Part shown: positions 1 through 7,900 of the stretch, piece after piece
Numbering within the stretch: the stretch's first letter is position 1
Layout: the number at the start of each line of letters is the position of its first letter
Origin: Microlunatus endophyticus
GTDB taxonomy: Bacteria; Actinomycetota; Actinomycetes; Propionibacteriales; Propionibacteriaceae
Assembly: GCF_014646195.1 (NCBI RefSeq)
Contig: NZ_BMMZ01000006.1
Coordinates: forward strand, 248,001 to 312,000
DNA length: 64,000 nt
Direction: 5' to 3'
Notes under the pieces: generated by a model
What the model saw: the letters and a program-made list of their open reading frames with translations, nothing else
Database searches by the model: none
What the model was told of the DNA's origin: nothing
Program-made: the position numbers and the translations under genes

Positions 1-795
1 CGCCGAAGCGGCCGCGACGTTGAGCGAGTCGATTCCGGCCTGCATCGGAATCCTGGCGACCAGGCTCGCCTGGGCGATCCACTGCTCGGAGAGCCCGGCG
101 CCCTCGGTTCCGAGCATGACCGCGATCTTGCCGGTGCCGTGGGCAGCCAGCCGTTCGCGTACCTGATCAAGATTGAGAGCGTCGTCGGTGAGCGCCAGTG
201 CGACCGTGGTGAACCCATGATCATTGAGCAGTGGGATCGCACTCCCCCAGTCGTCCAGTCGCGCCCACGGCAGTGAGAACACCGATCCCATACTGACCTT
301 GATCGCCCGCCGGTAGAGCGGATCGGCCGACCGCGGCGACAGCAGGGCACCCTGCCAACCGAGCCCGGCCGCATTGCGCAGGATCGCGCCGACGTTGGTG
401 TGGTCGACGATGTCCTCCAAGATCACCAGGCGGTCCCACCCCAGGAGGTCGGCTGTCGTGTAAGGATCCTGACGATGCATGGCTGCCAACGCACCGCGGT
501 GCACGTGGAAGCCGGTGATCTCCTCGGCCAGCTTCTCGGTGACCAGATAGATCGGTGTCGTCTGATGATCATCGAGCCGGTCGGCCAGTGACTCGAGCCA
601 GCGTTCGGCGAGCAGGAACGATCGCGGCTGGTAGCCGGCATCCAGTGCCCGACGGATCACCTTCTCGCCCTCGGCGATGAACAGCCCGCGTTCGGCCTCG
701 AGATGCCTGCGCAGATTGACATCCCGCAGCCGTACGTAGTCGGCGAGCCGGACGTCGTCCGTCTCGGTGATCGTGACGATCTGCAACCGTGTCAT
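1..795 (-). CDS. SpoU/TrmH-family RNA 2'-O-methyltransferase (3' end beyond window)
   Basis: This is an SAM-dependent ribose 2'-O-methyltransferase of the SpoU (SPOUT, knotted) class acting on rRNA or tRNA. About 264 residues are visible and the C-terminus is cut by the window edge. All three SpoU motifs can be read: motif 1 around ILEDIVDHTNVGAILRNA, motif 2 KVSMGSVFSLPW, and motif 3 with MLGTEGAGLS followed by IDSLNVAAA. An N-terminal substrate-binding region with LRDVNLRRHLEAERG precedes the catalytic domain. The ATG at 795 overlaps the stop of the upstream siroheme gene by 4 nt (ATGA), suggesting translational coupling. Which nucleotide it modifies cannot be read from sequence. Confidence 0.88.
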   Translation of the reverse strand, partial: MTRLQIVTITETDDVRLADYVRLRDVNLRRHLEAERGLFIAEGEKVIRRALDAGYQPRSFLLAERWLESLADRLDDHQTTPIYLVTEKLAEEITGFHVHRGALAAMHRQDPYTTADLLGWDRLVILEDIVDHTNVGAILRNAAGLGWQGALLSPRSADPLYRRAIKVSMGSVFSLPWARLDDWGSAIPLLNDHGFTTVALALTDDALNLDQVRERLAAHGTGKIAVMLGTEGAGLSEQWIAQASLVARIPMQAGIDSLNVAAASA

Positions 796-1268
796 CCGAT
801 CAGCTGTTGCAGCAGCTGGTCCCGCAGCAGCCTGGACCGGGTGTGGTCGCCGCCGGCCAGGACGCCGAGCTGGACATCGCCGACCGTGCCACTGGCCGGA
901 GTCCATGCGGTCGCAGCATGCCGGTCGTCGGAGCGGACGCAGAAGATCCGCCGGCGTTCGGCCTCGACGGAGACCCGCTTGTTGCAGTCATGATCATCAG
1001 TGGCGACCAGCACGTACCAGGCACCGTCGAGGTCGCCGTCGGCGTAGCGGCGGGGCAGCCAGGTCAGGGCGTCTGAGGTGGCCAGTTCGATGATCGGCCC
1101 GGTGGCCTCCGGCGCGATCACCGTGATCAAGGCTCCTGCCTCCAGCAGGGGCCCGAGCCGGCGTGCCGCGACCCGTCCGGCGCCCACCACGACGACCCGA
1201 CGGCCGGACAACCGAAGGCCGGAGAGGTAGGCGGGGACAGCAGACACGGCGTCTATGATTCCACGCAT
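792..1268 (-). CDS. Precorrin-2 dehydrogenase / siroheme synthase N-terminal domain protein
   Basis: A Met8p/CysG N-terminal type NAD-binding protein that oxidises precorrin-2 to sirohydrochlorin in siroheme synthesis. The Rossmann fold starts with RRVVVVGAGRVAARR and continues LLEAGALITVIAPEA; the conserved DD..CN region appears as VATDDHDCNKRV. It is about 158 aa, shorter than full CysG: the methyltransferase domain is absent and must be supplied elsewhere. I chose the ATG at 1268 (MRGIID); an in-frame GTG at 1298 is possible. The start codon overlaps that of the divergent ybaK-like gene, so the two share a very compact control region. It is translationally coupled to the SpoU methyltransferase downstream. 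Confidence 0.85.
   Translation of the reverse strand: MRGIIDAVSAVPAYLSGLRLSGRRVVVVGAGRVAARRLGPLLEAGALITVIAPEATGPIIELATSDALTWLPRRYADGDLDGAWYVLVATDDHDCNKRVSVEAERRRIFCVRSDDRHAATAWTPASGTVGDVQLGVLAGGDHTRSRLLRDQLLQQLIG
1254..1259 (+). promoter_or_regulatory. -10 element (TATGAT) of a leaderless mRNA
   Basis: TATGAT ends 7 nt before the ATG at 1267, placing the predicted transcription start on or next to the start codon. This decides the start of the YbaK-like gene in favour of 1267 over the in-frame ATG at 1255, which lies inside the hexamer. No Shine-Dalgarno sequence precedes the ATG. Confidence 0.6.
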
Positions 1269-1812
1269 GTCACAGCCCGTCGGACTCGGAACGCTCACCT
1301 GGCAACCAGCACTGTCCCAGCCGCACCTCCTCGGCGGACCGGTCCGAGCGGCACTCGAGTCCGGCAGCCTGGACGCCGATCAGGTGTTCGTCACCGAGAT
1401 CGATCCGAACCTGGCCGACACGGCGGCGTTCTGCCAGGCCTACGAGTCCCCGCTGGAGAATTCGGCCAACTGTGTCGTGGTCGCCGGCCGCCGGGCCGAG
1501 ACGGAGACGACCGCCGCCTGTCTGGTGCTGGCCACCGACCGGGCGGACGTGAACAAGACCGTCCGCAAACATCTCGGCGTCCGCAAGATCTCCTTCGCCC
1601 CGATGGAGGACGCCGTCTCGGCGACCGGCATGGAGTACGGCGGCATCACCCCGGTCGGACTCCCGGGCGGTTGGCCGGTGCTGGTCGACACCGCTGTTAC
1701 CGGACGGCCTTGGATTGTGATTGGCAGCGGCACCCGCGGCAGCAAGCTCGCGATCCCCGGCGCGCTGGCCGGAACGCTGCCGGGCGCCGAGGTGCTGGAA
1801 CTGGCGATCTGA
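1267..1812 (+). CDS. YbaK/EbsC-family aminoacyl-tRNA deacylase
   Basis: A YbaK/prolyl-tRNA-editing domain protein that hydrolyses mischarged aminoacyl-tRNAs (typically Cys- or Ala-tRNAPro) in trans. It is 181 aa, the usual length. The family features seen are the central NCVVVAGRR strand, a TDRADVNKTVRKHLGVRK segment carrying the conserved lysine region, FAPMEDAV, YGGITPVGLP and the C-terminal VIGSGTRGSKL, which corresponds to the GSG..G.K motif. It diverges from the siroheme gene with overlapping start codons and probably has a leaderless transcript from TATGAT at 1254-1259. Exact amino-acid specificity cannot be assigned. Confidence 0.85.
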   Translation: MSQPVGLGTLTWQPALSQPHLLGGPVRAALESGSLDADQVFVTEIDPNLADTAAFCQAYESPLENSANCVVVAGRRAETETTAACLVLATDRADVNKTVRKHLGVRKISFAPMEDAVSATGMEYGGITPVGLPGGWPVLVDTAVTGRPWIVIGSGTRGSKLAIPGALAGTLPGAEVLELAI

Positions 1813-1842
1813 GGAACCCTCACCCCCAAGCCGGGACGACAG

Positions 1843-1900
1843 AACCGGAGCCGGAGCTTTGTCTCGGTCAACTTCTCGTGCACCGGCTCGGCTTCGGTTG
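1843..1900. terminator. Possible bidirectional terminator between convergent genes
   Basis: The 89-nt gap between the convergent ybaK-like and SPFH genes contains an imperfect inverted repeat (AACCGGAGCCGGAGC against the complement of GGCTCGGCTTCGGTT) with a loop of about 26 nt. There is no T-run. The stem is imperfect and the call is tentative. Confidence 0.3.
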
Positions 1901-1901
1901 C

Positions 1902-3191
1902 CTAACTCTGCTGCGGCGGCGTGGGCGTGGATGCCGGAACTCCGCCGGGCGGCGGGAACTGCGGCGGGACCTGGTCCTGCGGAGGTGCGAACTGCTGCGG
2001 CGCCTGCTGTTGGGCCGGCTGCTCCGGGGCCGGCTGCTCCGGGGCCCGCTGCTCCGGGCCCTGCTGCGCGGGTGTACCGGGCATGGCCCCTTCCAGCGCG
2101 GCATGCCCGTCGTTCAGGCCTGATCTGCCGTGCGCCGGCGGAGTCTCCAACTCCTGGGCCGCCGCGATCGCCTGCTGCACCTGCTTGTTGGCCTCGGCGT
2201 CGTCGCTGTCCTTCTGCGCCTGGAGTTCGGCTTCCACGTCGATCTTCTTCGGTGCGACGAAATTGCCGGACACCGCCGCCGGGATACCGGAGGCCGCCTC
2301 CTTCACGGCACCGCCCAGACCCTCCAGTGCCTTGCCGAGTTCGGACGGGACGACCCAGACCTTGTTGGCGTCGCCGCGGGCGATCGCCGGCAGCATCTGC
2401 ATGTACTGGTAGGACAGCAGCGCCTGGTCCGGCTGGCCGGCGTGGATGGCGTTGAAGACGGTGGTGATCGCCTGCGCCTCGCCCTCGGAGCGCAGCATCT
2501 GGGACTGCCGGTCGGCCTGGGCCCGCAGCACCGCGGCTTCTCGCTCACCCTGGGCCCGCAGGATCGCGGATTCCTTCTCACCACTGGCCGACAGGATCTG
2601 GGACTGTCGCTGGCCCTCGGCCAACAGGATCGAGGCCCGCTTGTCGCGCTCGGCCCGGGCGCCCTTCTCCATCGCGTCGCGGATCGTGGGTGGCGGATCG
2701 ATGGCTCGCAGCTCGACGCGGTTGACCTTGATCCCCCACTTGCCGGTCGCCTCGTCCAGCACCACCCGGAGCTTGCCGTTGATCTCCTCGCGGCTGGTCA
2801 GTGCCTGCTCGAGATCAAGACCGCCGATGATGTTGCGCAGCGTGGTCATCGTCAACTGCTCGATGGCCCGGACGTAGTCCTGCGCCTCGTAGGCCGCGCG
2901 CACCGGATCGATGACCTGGAAGTAGATCACCGAGTCGATGTTGACCATCAGGTTGTCCTCGGTGATCACGCCCTGCGGCGGGAACGGCACGACGACCTCG
3001 CGCATGTCCATGTTGTAACGGACCTTGTCCACGAACGGCGCCAGCAGATGCGGCCCAGGCTGCAGGGTCCGGTTGAACTTGCCGAGTCGCTCGACAACGC
3101 CGACGCGCTGCTGCTGGATGATCCTGATCGTGCTGCCGAGGACAATGATCAGCAGGATGACGAGGATCGCCAAGGCAATGAGGCCGCCCAT
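1902..3191 (-). CDS. SPFH/band-7 (QmcA/stomatin-like) membrane protein
   Basis: A stomatin/prohibitin-homology membrane scaffold protein of 429 aa. One N-terminal membrane segment (residues ~4-24) is followed by the SPFH domain (IQQQRVGVVERLGKF; TLRNIIGGLDLEQALTSRE; WGIKVNRVELRAIDPP), then a long Ala/Glu/Gln/Arg coiled coil (residues ~190-260). The last ~90 residues are Pro/Gln-rich and carry tandem PAPEQ-type pentads. The neighbouring downstream gene encodes an NfeD protein, its usual partner; the NfeD gene is upstream on the same strand with a 42-nt gap, so the pair is an operon. Family knowledge suggests membrane microdomain organisation or protease regulation; no specific role is visible. 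Confidence 0.9.
   Translation of the reverse strand: MGGLIALAILVILLIIVLGSTIRIIQQQRVGVVERLGKFNRTLQPGPHLLAPFVDKVRYNMDMREVVVPFPPQGVITEDNLMVNIDSVIYFQVIDPVRAAYEAQDYVRAIEQLTMTTLRNIIGGLDLEQALTSREEINGKLRVVLDEATGKWGIKVNRVELRAIDPPPTIRDAMEKGARAERDKRASILLAEGQRQSQILSASGEKESAILRAQGEREAAVLRAQADRQSQMLRSEGEAQAITTVFNAIHAGQPDQALLSYQYMQMLPAIARGDANKVWVVPSELGKALEGLGGAVKEAASGIPAAVSGNFVAPKKIDVEAELQAQKDSDDAEANKQVQQAIAAAQELETPPAHGRSGLNDGHAALEGAMPGTPAQQGPEQRAPEQPAPEQPAQQQAPQQFAPPQDQVPPQFPPPGGVPASTPTPPQQS
2017..2061 (-). repeat. 15-bp tandem repeat (x3) encoding PAPEQ pentads
   Basis: Three consecutive 15-bp units (ggctgctccggggcc, the third with substitutions) lie in the 3' part of the SPFH gene. They encode Pro/Glu/Gln pentads in the disordered tail. 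The repeat is in frame, so copy-number change would not break the gene. Confidence 0.8.
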
Positions 3192-3233
3192 TTTTCTCCT
3201 TTGAGAAGTGAAACCCGACCTGAACGTCCCAGC

Positions 3234-3719
3234 CTACGGCGTGGGAAGCTCACCGTACTTGGGATAGACAACAGCGATCGCCCCGTCGATCTCGTACACC
3301 TCGATCTCGGTGCCCTTGGTGATCACCGTCTGTGGCGTGTAGACACGGGCCGTCCATGCCTGCCCGTCGACCTTGATCTCACCGCCCGTGGCAGTGATGT
3401 CGCTGGTGGCCACACCACTGCTGCCGACCATCTTGTCGGTCGAGGAGCGATAGCCCGGCAACTGGTTGACATGGCGCATCAGGGTCGGCCTGGCCAGCAC
3501 CAGCATCGCGACCGAGACGCCGCCCGCGGCCAGGATCTGCAGCCACCACAGCTCGGCCGGGAAGATCGCGCCGACAACGGCGCCCGCGACCGCACCGATC
3601 GCGATCATGATCAGGACGAAGTCCATGGAGAGGATCTCGGCGACCCCGAGCAGCACGGCCAGCGTGAGCCACAATGCCCAGGGGTTGTTGCCGAGCCAGT
3701 CCGTCAGATTCATCGGCAT
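3234..3719 (-). CDS. NfeD-family membrane protein
   Basis: A short NfeD-type protein of 161 aa. Three to four hydrophobic segments (residues ~13-85: WALWLTLAVLLGVAEI, VLIMIAIGAVAGAVVGAIF, LAAGGVSVAMLVLA) precede a C-terminal OB-fold (NfeDC) domain containing GSSGVATSDI, GEIKVDGQAWTAR and GTEIEVYEIDG, which are typical NfeD motifs. It sits immediately upstream of the SPFH gene in the same orientation; the two families are known partners in membrane quality control. ATG at 3719 is used; ATG at 3713 is an equally good start. Confidence 0.88.
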   Translation of the reverse strand: MPMNLTDWLGNNPWALWLTLAVLLGVAEILSMDFVLIMIAIGAVAGAVVGAIFPAELWWLQILAAGGVSVAMLVLARPTLMRHVNQLPGYRSSTDKMVGSSGVATSDITATGGEIKVDGQAWTARVYTPQTVITKGTEIEVYEIDGAIAVVYPKYGELPTP

Positions 3720-3781
3720 CGGTTCACCCCAAATTCTCTCTTGGGACCCATAGTGCCAGGCGGGCTGTAATCGACACGCTT

Positions 3782-4564
3782 CTACCCGGCCCGGGCCGCG
3801 AAGCGGCCGCGGTCCTCGGTCAGCTGCAGCGGCAATTCGAACGTCTCGCTCAGGTTCTCGGCGGTCAGCGTGTCGGCCAGCGGACCGGCCGCGACCACCG
3901 CACCGCGGCGGAGCAGCAGGGCGTGGGTGATTCCGGCGGGAATCTCCTCGACGTGATGGGTGACCAGGACCGTTGCCGGGGCGTACGGGTCCCGGGTGAT
4001 GTCGGAGAGCGTACGGACCAGGCTCTCGCGACCCGCCAGGTCGAGGCCTGCGGCGGGCTCGTCCAGCAGCAGCAGCTCGGGGTCGGTCATCAGCGCCCGG
4101 GCGATCTGGACCCGCTTCTTCTCGCCCTCGCTGAGGGTTCCGAAGGTCCGGTCGGAGAAGGACAGGATGCCCAGCTGGTCCAACAGCTCGTCGGCGCGCT
4201 GGTGGTCGAGATCGTCGTAGGACTCCCGCCAGCGGCCGATCACGGCGTAGCCGGCCGAGACCACCACGTCGTGCACCCGCTCGCTGCGCGGGATCCGCTC
4301 GGCCAGCGCGGCCGAGGTCAGGCCGATCCGCGGCCGGAGCTCGAAGACGTCGACCGTGCCGAGCACCTCGCCGAGCAGCCCGGCGACGCCGCTGGTCGGA
4401 TGGATCTGGGCGGAGATCACCTGCAACAGAGTCGTCTTGCCGGCGCCGTTCGGACCGATGATGACCCAGCGCTCGGACTCGTCGACGGTCCAGGTGATCT
4501 TGTCCAGCAAGGTCGCACCGCCCCGGACGATGGAGACCTCTGCAAGGTCGATCACGGCAGCCAT
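3782..4564 (-). CDS. ABC transporter ATP-binding protein
   Basis: A single ABC ATPase domain of 260 aa: Walker A GPNGAGKTTL (~38-47), Q-loop region, signature motif LSEGEKKRVQIARAL, Walker B LLLLDEPAAGLD and the H-loop VTHHVEEI. It resembles the iron-siderophore/YfmF- or ModF-like ATPases, but no permease or binding-protein gene lies next to it, so the transported substrate is unknown. The call of a transporter subunit rests on family resemblance only. It is divergent from the conserved hypothetical gene at 4602. Confidence 0.88.
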   Translation of the reverse strand: MAAVIDLAEVSIVRGGATLLDKITWTVDESERWVIIGPNGAGKTTLLQVISAQIHPTSGVAGLLGEVLGTVDVFELRPRIGLTSAALAERIPRSERVHDVVVSAGYAVIGRWRESYDDLDHQRADELLDQLGILSFSDRTFGTLSEGEKKRVQIARALMTDPELLLLDEPAAGLDLAGRESLVRTLSDITRDPYAPATVLVTHHVEEIPAGITHALLLRRGAVVAAGPLADTLTAENLSETFELPLQLTEDRGRFAARAG

Positions 4565-4588
4565 GAAGGAGAACTTACAGGCGTGACG

Positions 4589-4594
4589 TACCGT
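4589..4594 (+). promoter_or_regulatory. -10 element (TACCGT) of a leaderless mRNA
   Basis: TACCGT ends 7 nt before the GTG at 4602, fitting a leaderless transcript for the conserved hypothetical gene and supporting GTG as its start. Confidence 0.5.
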
Positions 4595-4601
4595 AACTCG
4601 G

Positions 4602-5345
4602 GTGCACCTGCCGTCGGTCCGTCTGGCCAGCTATCTCAATGCGCTGATCCATGCTCCGATCGGCGCTGCCCGGATGAGCGCCGAGGTTGCCGCACGGTCG
4701 ATCACGGAGCCGGATGTCGCCCATCACGTGATCGACTCCGACGGGCGCCTCGGACTCGACCCGCTGGGTGCGCATCCGCTGGAGTCCGCGCTGCCGGCGC
4801 TGCGGATGATCGAACGGGACAGCTGGGTGCTGGCACTGCCGACACCCGGCGCCCTCGGGGCGCTGCGTGGCCCACGCCCGCTCAACGAGGCGGCCCTGGA
4901 GAACGGCGAAGCGGTGATCGGCGTGACCGCCGGGATCGGCCTGGTGCCGCTGCGCGTCGGACCGGCCGTGCAGTGGCGGGTGCTGGCCGCCGAGCGACCG
5001 TTCACGACCCTGACCCCGTACGACGCCGAGCGCGCCCTCAACGAGGTCGTCCTGGAGGCGGTGAGCACCCTGAGCGATCTGCAGGTGGCGGCGGGCACCC
5101 GCCCGCGCGACGACCGGTCGGTGCGACTGGCACCCGGCTATCCGAGCCGGCAGCTGGTCACCGCCGACCGCGCTGCCCGGCTGCTGCAGGCGGCCGATAT
5201 CGCACTGGCCGATGACGGCGGCTCGATCTCGGTCTTCGAGGCCGACCAGCGGGCCGTCATCCTGCGCCGGCTGCGGGCCGCCGCCAGCGATGCGCTCTGC
5301 GCGGCGGTAAGTTTTCCGCCGCGGCCGGAATCCTCGACCGGCTAG
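4602..5345 (+). CDS. Conserved actinobacterial protein of unknown function
   Basis: A 247-aa soluble protein that I do not recognise as a characterised family. It has no signal peptide, membrane segment or metal-binding motif. The composition is Ala/Leu/Arg rich with a mixed alpha/beta pattern, and its third-position GC matches the neighbouring genes, so it looks like a real gene. The GTG at 4602 has a TACCGT hexamer 7 nt upstream. The HEAT-like gene follows after 12 nt, so the two are probably co-transcribed. No function can be proposed. Confidence 0.7.
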   Translation: MHLPSVRLASYLNALIHAPIGAARMSAEVAARSITEPDVAHHVIDSDGRLGLDPLGAHPLESALPALRMIERDSWVLALPTPGALGALRGPRPLNEAALENGEAVIGVTAGIGLVPLRVGPAVQWRVLAAERPFTTLTPYDAERALNEVVLEAVSTLSDLQVAAGTRPRDDRSVRLAPGYPSRQLVTADRAARLLQAADIALADDGGSISVFEADQRAVILRRLRAAASDALCAAVSFPPRPESSTG

Positions 5346-5357
5346 GCATGGATCGCC

Positions 5358-5909
5358 GTGGCGCCGGATCCGCGTGATCATCCGCGCGACCATTGGGCAG
5401 CCATGGAACGCCGCTACGGCACGATCGTGGTCGCCGAGTGGTGTGCGGAGTTGATCACCGGCCGGATCGAGGCCGATGATCCCGATCACCCGGCACTGAC
5501 CATCCTTGGCGGCGGGTCCTATATCCAGCGGATCCGCTCAGGGGTCTCCCCCGACTACTGGGTCCGCGTCTGGGCCGCCCGCGCGTTGCTCTACCTCTGG
5601 GACGAATCCGCGACACCTGCGGTGATCAGCGGGCTGTCCGACGAGCACTGGAGGGTCCGGGAGATGTGCGCCAAGGTGTGCCGGTTGCGTGAGCTCGGGG
5701 CAGCCGGTGATCAACTGGCGGCGCTGGTCACCGACGAGACACCAAGAGTCCGTGCCGCCGCGATCCGCGCACTCGCTGTGGTCGGCGAGGCCGAGCACGC
5801 CGAAGCCGTACGGAGTGCCCTGGGTGACCCGGAACCGGCTGTCGTCGAGGTGACTGAGGCCGCGCTGGGTGCGATGTCAGCTCGTCTCGACCGCGATCTC
5901 AGCGGCTGA
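5358..5909 (+). CDS. HEAT-repeat domain protein
   Basis: A 183-aa helical protein whose second half holds HEAT-type repeats: WVRVWAARALLYLWDESATPAVISGL, HWRVREMCAKVCRL, and TPRVRAAAIRALAVVGEAEHAEAVRSAL show the repeating R.AA..AL pattern with paired helices. Such repeats mediate protein-protein contacts. The start is uncertain: GTG at 5358, or ATG at 5403 (MERRYG). It follows the preceding unknown gene by 12 nt and is likely in the same transcript. Confidence 0.75.
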   Translation: MAPDPRDHPRDHWAAMERRYGTIVVAEWCAELITGRIEADDPDHPALTILGGGSYIQRIRSGVSPDYWVRVWAARALLYLWDESATPAVISGLSDEHWRVREMCAKVCRLRELGAAGDQLAALVTDETPRVRAAAIRALAVVGEAEHAEAVRSALGDPEPAVVEVTEAALGAMSARLDRDLSG

Positions 5910-5963
5910 CGCAGCGCGGACGACTTCAGCGGGTGGGACCTTATGGCCTGCCATAGTGCACAG

Positions 5964-6527
5964 ATGAACACGCCTGGTCCATCAGCGCCGGCTGACGAAT
6001 TCGTCGTGCACACCGACCGCGTCGCGATCAACCGCCGGCACGGCGGGATCCTTGTCGCGCATGGACTTCTCGCCGCCCTCGTCGTGGTGGCGATGATCTG
6101 GATCAGCAGCCTCGACGCCGGCCCGCTCTCGATCCTGCCCATGCTCGTCCTGCTGGTCGGGCAGATCTTCCAGTTGAGCTATCACAGCTTCGTGTACGGC
6201 AGCCGGATAGCGATCAGCGAGCCGTTGACGATCGACGGCCGGGGCTTCGCGATGAATACGGCGGCCGGGCGCATGGAAGTGCCCTGGGAGGCAGTCACCG
6301 GAGTCGAGGTCCGACGCCGCCTGTGGAACCGGTTCCTGGTGCTGCGGCTGCATCCTGCGGCCCAGCCGGGAAGTCCCGGGGTGCAGACCGACCTCTCCGC
6401 GCGCTACTGGACGCGGATGCAGCGCTACGGCGGACCGATGCTCGGTGCCGTAGGGATCCGGGAGTCCTACGACCAGATCAGGCAGGCGGTCAGCTACTTC
6501 AGCCGAGGCAGGGTGCCGGTCGGTTGA
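5964..6527 (+). CDS. Membrane protein of unknown function, two TM segments
   Basis: A 187-aa protein with two predicted membrane helices (roughly residues 32-50, ILVAHGLLAALVVVAMIWI, and 58-78, LSILPMLVLLVGQIFQLSY) followed by a soluble C-terminal half containing PWEAVTGVEVRRRLWNRFLVLRLHP, a beta-rich PH-like pattern common in small actinobacterial membrane proteins. I do not assign a family. The ATG at 5964 is preferred because CATAGT (5952-5957) lies 6 nt upstream and would give a leaderless message; an ATG at 5943 is also in frame. It converges on the MFS gene. Confidence 0.65.
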   Translation: MNTPGPSAPADEFVVHTDRVAINRRHGGILVAHGLLAALVVVAMIWISSLDAGPLSILPMLVLLVGQIFQLSYHSFVYGSRIAISEPLTIDGRGFAMNTAAGRMEVPWEAVTGVEVRRRLWNRFLVLRLHPAAQPGSPGVQTDLSARYWTRMQRYGGPMLGAVGIRESYDQIRQAVSYFSRGRVPVG

Positions 6528-6564
6528 TCACCGGTCCCGATCGCCGGTCCCGATCCTGAGACGA

Positions 6565-7803
6565 TCACCGGACGATCACCGGAGCCACATCGGGCTTTTC
6601 GATCATGGTGCGGCTCGGGAAGGCGCGGCGGCCGACCAGCACGACGGCGGCCCCGATCAGCAACGGGATCGAGCTGAGCCAGGCCAGAGTGCCGATGCCC
6701 ACGACATTCAGGACGACTCCGCCGATCGCGGAGCCGGCGGCGATGCCGACGTTGGCCGACACGTTCAGCCACGCGCCGGAGAGCTCCGGCGAGGTTGCGT
6801 CGGCGCGGACGGCGGAGGTCTGGAACAGCGACGGCGCCGGCCCGAAGGCGGCGTTCCAGATCACGCCGAAGATGATCACCAGCGGGAGCGACGGGAATCC
6901 GACACTGACCGCGATCATTCCGCAGCCGCTGACCAGCAAGATCATCAGCGCGGTCGCACGGGGTCGGTGATCCAGCGACCGGGAAGCAAGCCAGATCCCG
7001 ATCAGCCCGAAGGCACCGAACAGGAACAGCACCGGAGCCACCCAGGCGGTCGTCGCACCGGCGCGCAGCAGCAGCACCCCGACGTAGGTGTAGAAGGCGT
7101 ACTGGCCGACATAAGCCAGAGCGTTGGCGACCAGCACCGCGGTGACATCGCGACGACGCGCGGAGTGATCGACAGGGTCCGCGCCGGATCCGGTCCCGGA
7201 TGCCGGCAACGTCCGGGCGAGCAGGATCAACACACCGATCATCAAGATCACCAGGACTCCGAAGGCGGGCCGCCAGCCGACCGCATTCCCGAGCGCTGTG
7301 GCCGCCGGAGCACCCAGGATCAGCCCGGCGGACACTCCGGCGGAAACCAGCGCCAGCGCGCGCCCGGTCTGCGAGGGATGCACCAACCGGGCCGAGTAGC
7401 CGATGCAGACCGAGAAGAAGATCGCGTGCGTCACACCGCCGAGAGCCCTGCCCAGGTCGAGCACGGCGACATTCGGCGCGAGCGCGCAGACCAGGTTGCT
7501 GACCGCGTAGGAGCCGATGCCCAGCAGCAAGATCAGCTTGCCCGGAACCCGCCGGGTCACCAGCGTCAGCGGCACAGCGGTCAGCATCACCATCGCCGCG
7601 TAGACACTGACCAGCAAGCCGGCCCGGGAAGCGTTGATGTGGAACTGCCGACTGATCGCCGGCAGCAGACCCACGGGCAGCAGCTCGGTGGTCACCGCGG
7701 CGAACACAGCCAACCCCAGCACGGCCAGAGCCGGACGTGCGGCCGCGAAGTCCGGGGATCGATCACTCACCCCACCGTCGGCAGTCGCAGCCGTGTCCGT
7801 CAT
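6565..7803 (-). CDS. MFS efflux transporter (DHA1 family)
   Basis: A 412-aa major facilitator with twelve hydrophobic segments. The N-terminal half includes TTELLPVGLLPAISRQF, typical of the AraJ/arabinose-efflux and chloramphenicol-exporter (DHA1) group, and a motif-C-like AGVSAGLILGAPAATALG in TM5. The ATG at 7803 is preceded by AAAGGAA at suitable spacing. It is divergent from a ROK-family repressor gene, whose usual targets are sugar-related transporters, so the exporter is probably controlled by it. The substrate (sugar or drug) is not determinable from the sequence. Confidence 0.88.
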   Translation of the reverse strand: MTDTAATADGGVSDRSPDFAAARPALAVLGLAVFAAVTTELLPVGLLPAISRQFHINASRAGLLVSVYAAMVMLTAVPLTLVTRRVPGKLILLLGIGSYAVSNLVCALAPNVAVLDLGRALGGVTHAIFFSVCIGYSARLVHPSQTGRALALVSAGVSAGLILGAPAATALGNAVGWRPAFGVLVILMIGVLILLARTLPASGTGSGADPVDHSARRRDVTAVLVANALAYVGQYAFYTYVGVLLLRAGATTAWVAPVLFLFGAFGLIGIWLASRSLDHRPRATALMILLVSGCGMIAVSVGFPSLPLVIIFGVIWNAAFGPAPSLFQTSAVRADATSPELSGAWLNVSANVGIAAGSAIGGVVLNVVGIGTLAWLSSIPLLIGAAVVLVGRRAFPSRTMIEKPDVAPVIVR

Positions 7804-7830
7804 CGGTTCCTTTGCAGCTGGTCAAGGCGA

Positions 7831-7870
7831 CGAGCGATTTACTCGTATGGCGAGGATATTACTCTCGACA
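7831..7870. promoter_or_regulatory. Candidate operator/promoter between MFS and ROK genes
   Basis: The 97-nt divergent region contains CTCGTATGGCGAG, a CTCG-N5-CGAG palindrome (7842-7854), set in an AT-richer stretch with two similar half-sites (GATTTACTCG and GATATTACTCTCG). This is a plausible binding site for the adjacent ROK regulator. It is inference from position and symmetry only. Confidence 0.4.
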
Positions 7871-7900
7871 CTGACCGAACGGGGATGGAAGGCTGGACGG

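Noticed and set aside
2130..3770. A 546-codon plus-strand frame over the SPFH and NfeD genes
   Set aside because: Antisense to two conserved genes; no domain recognised.
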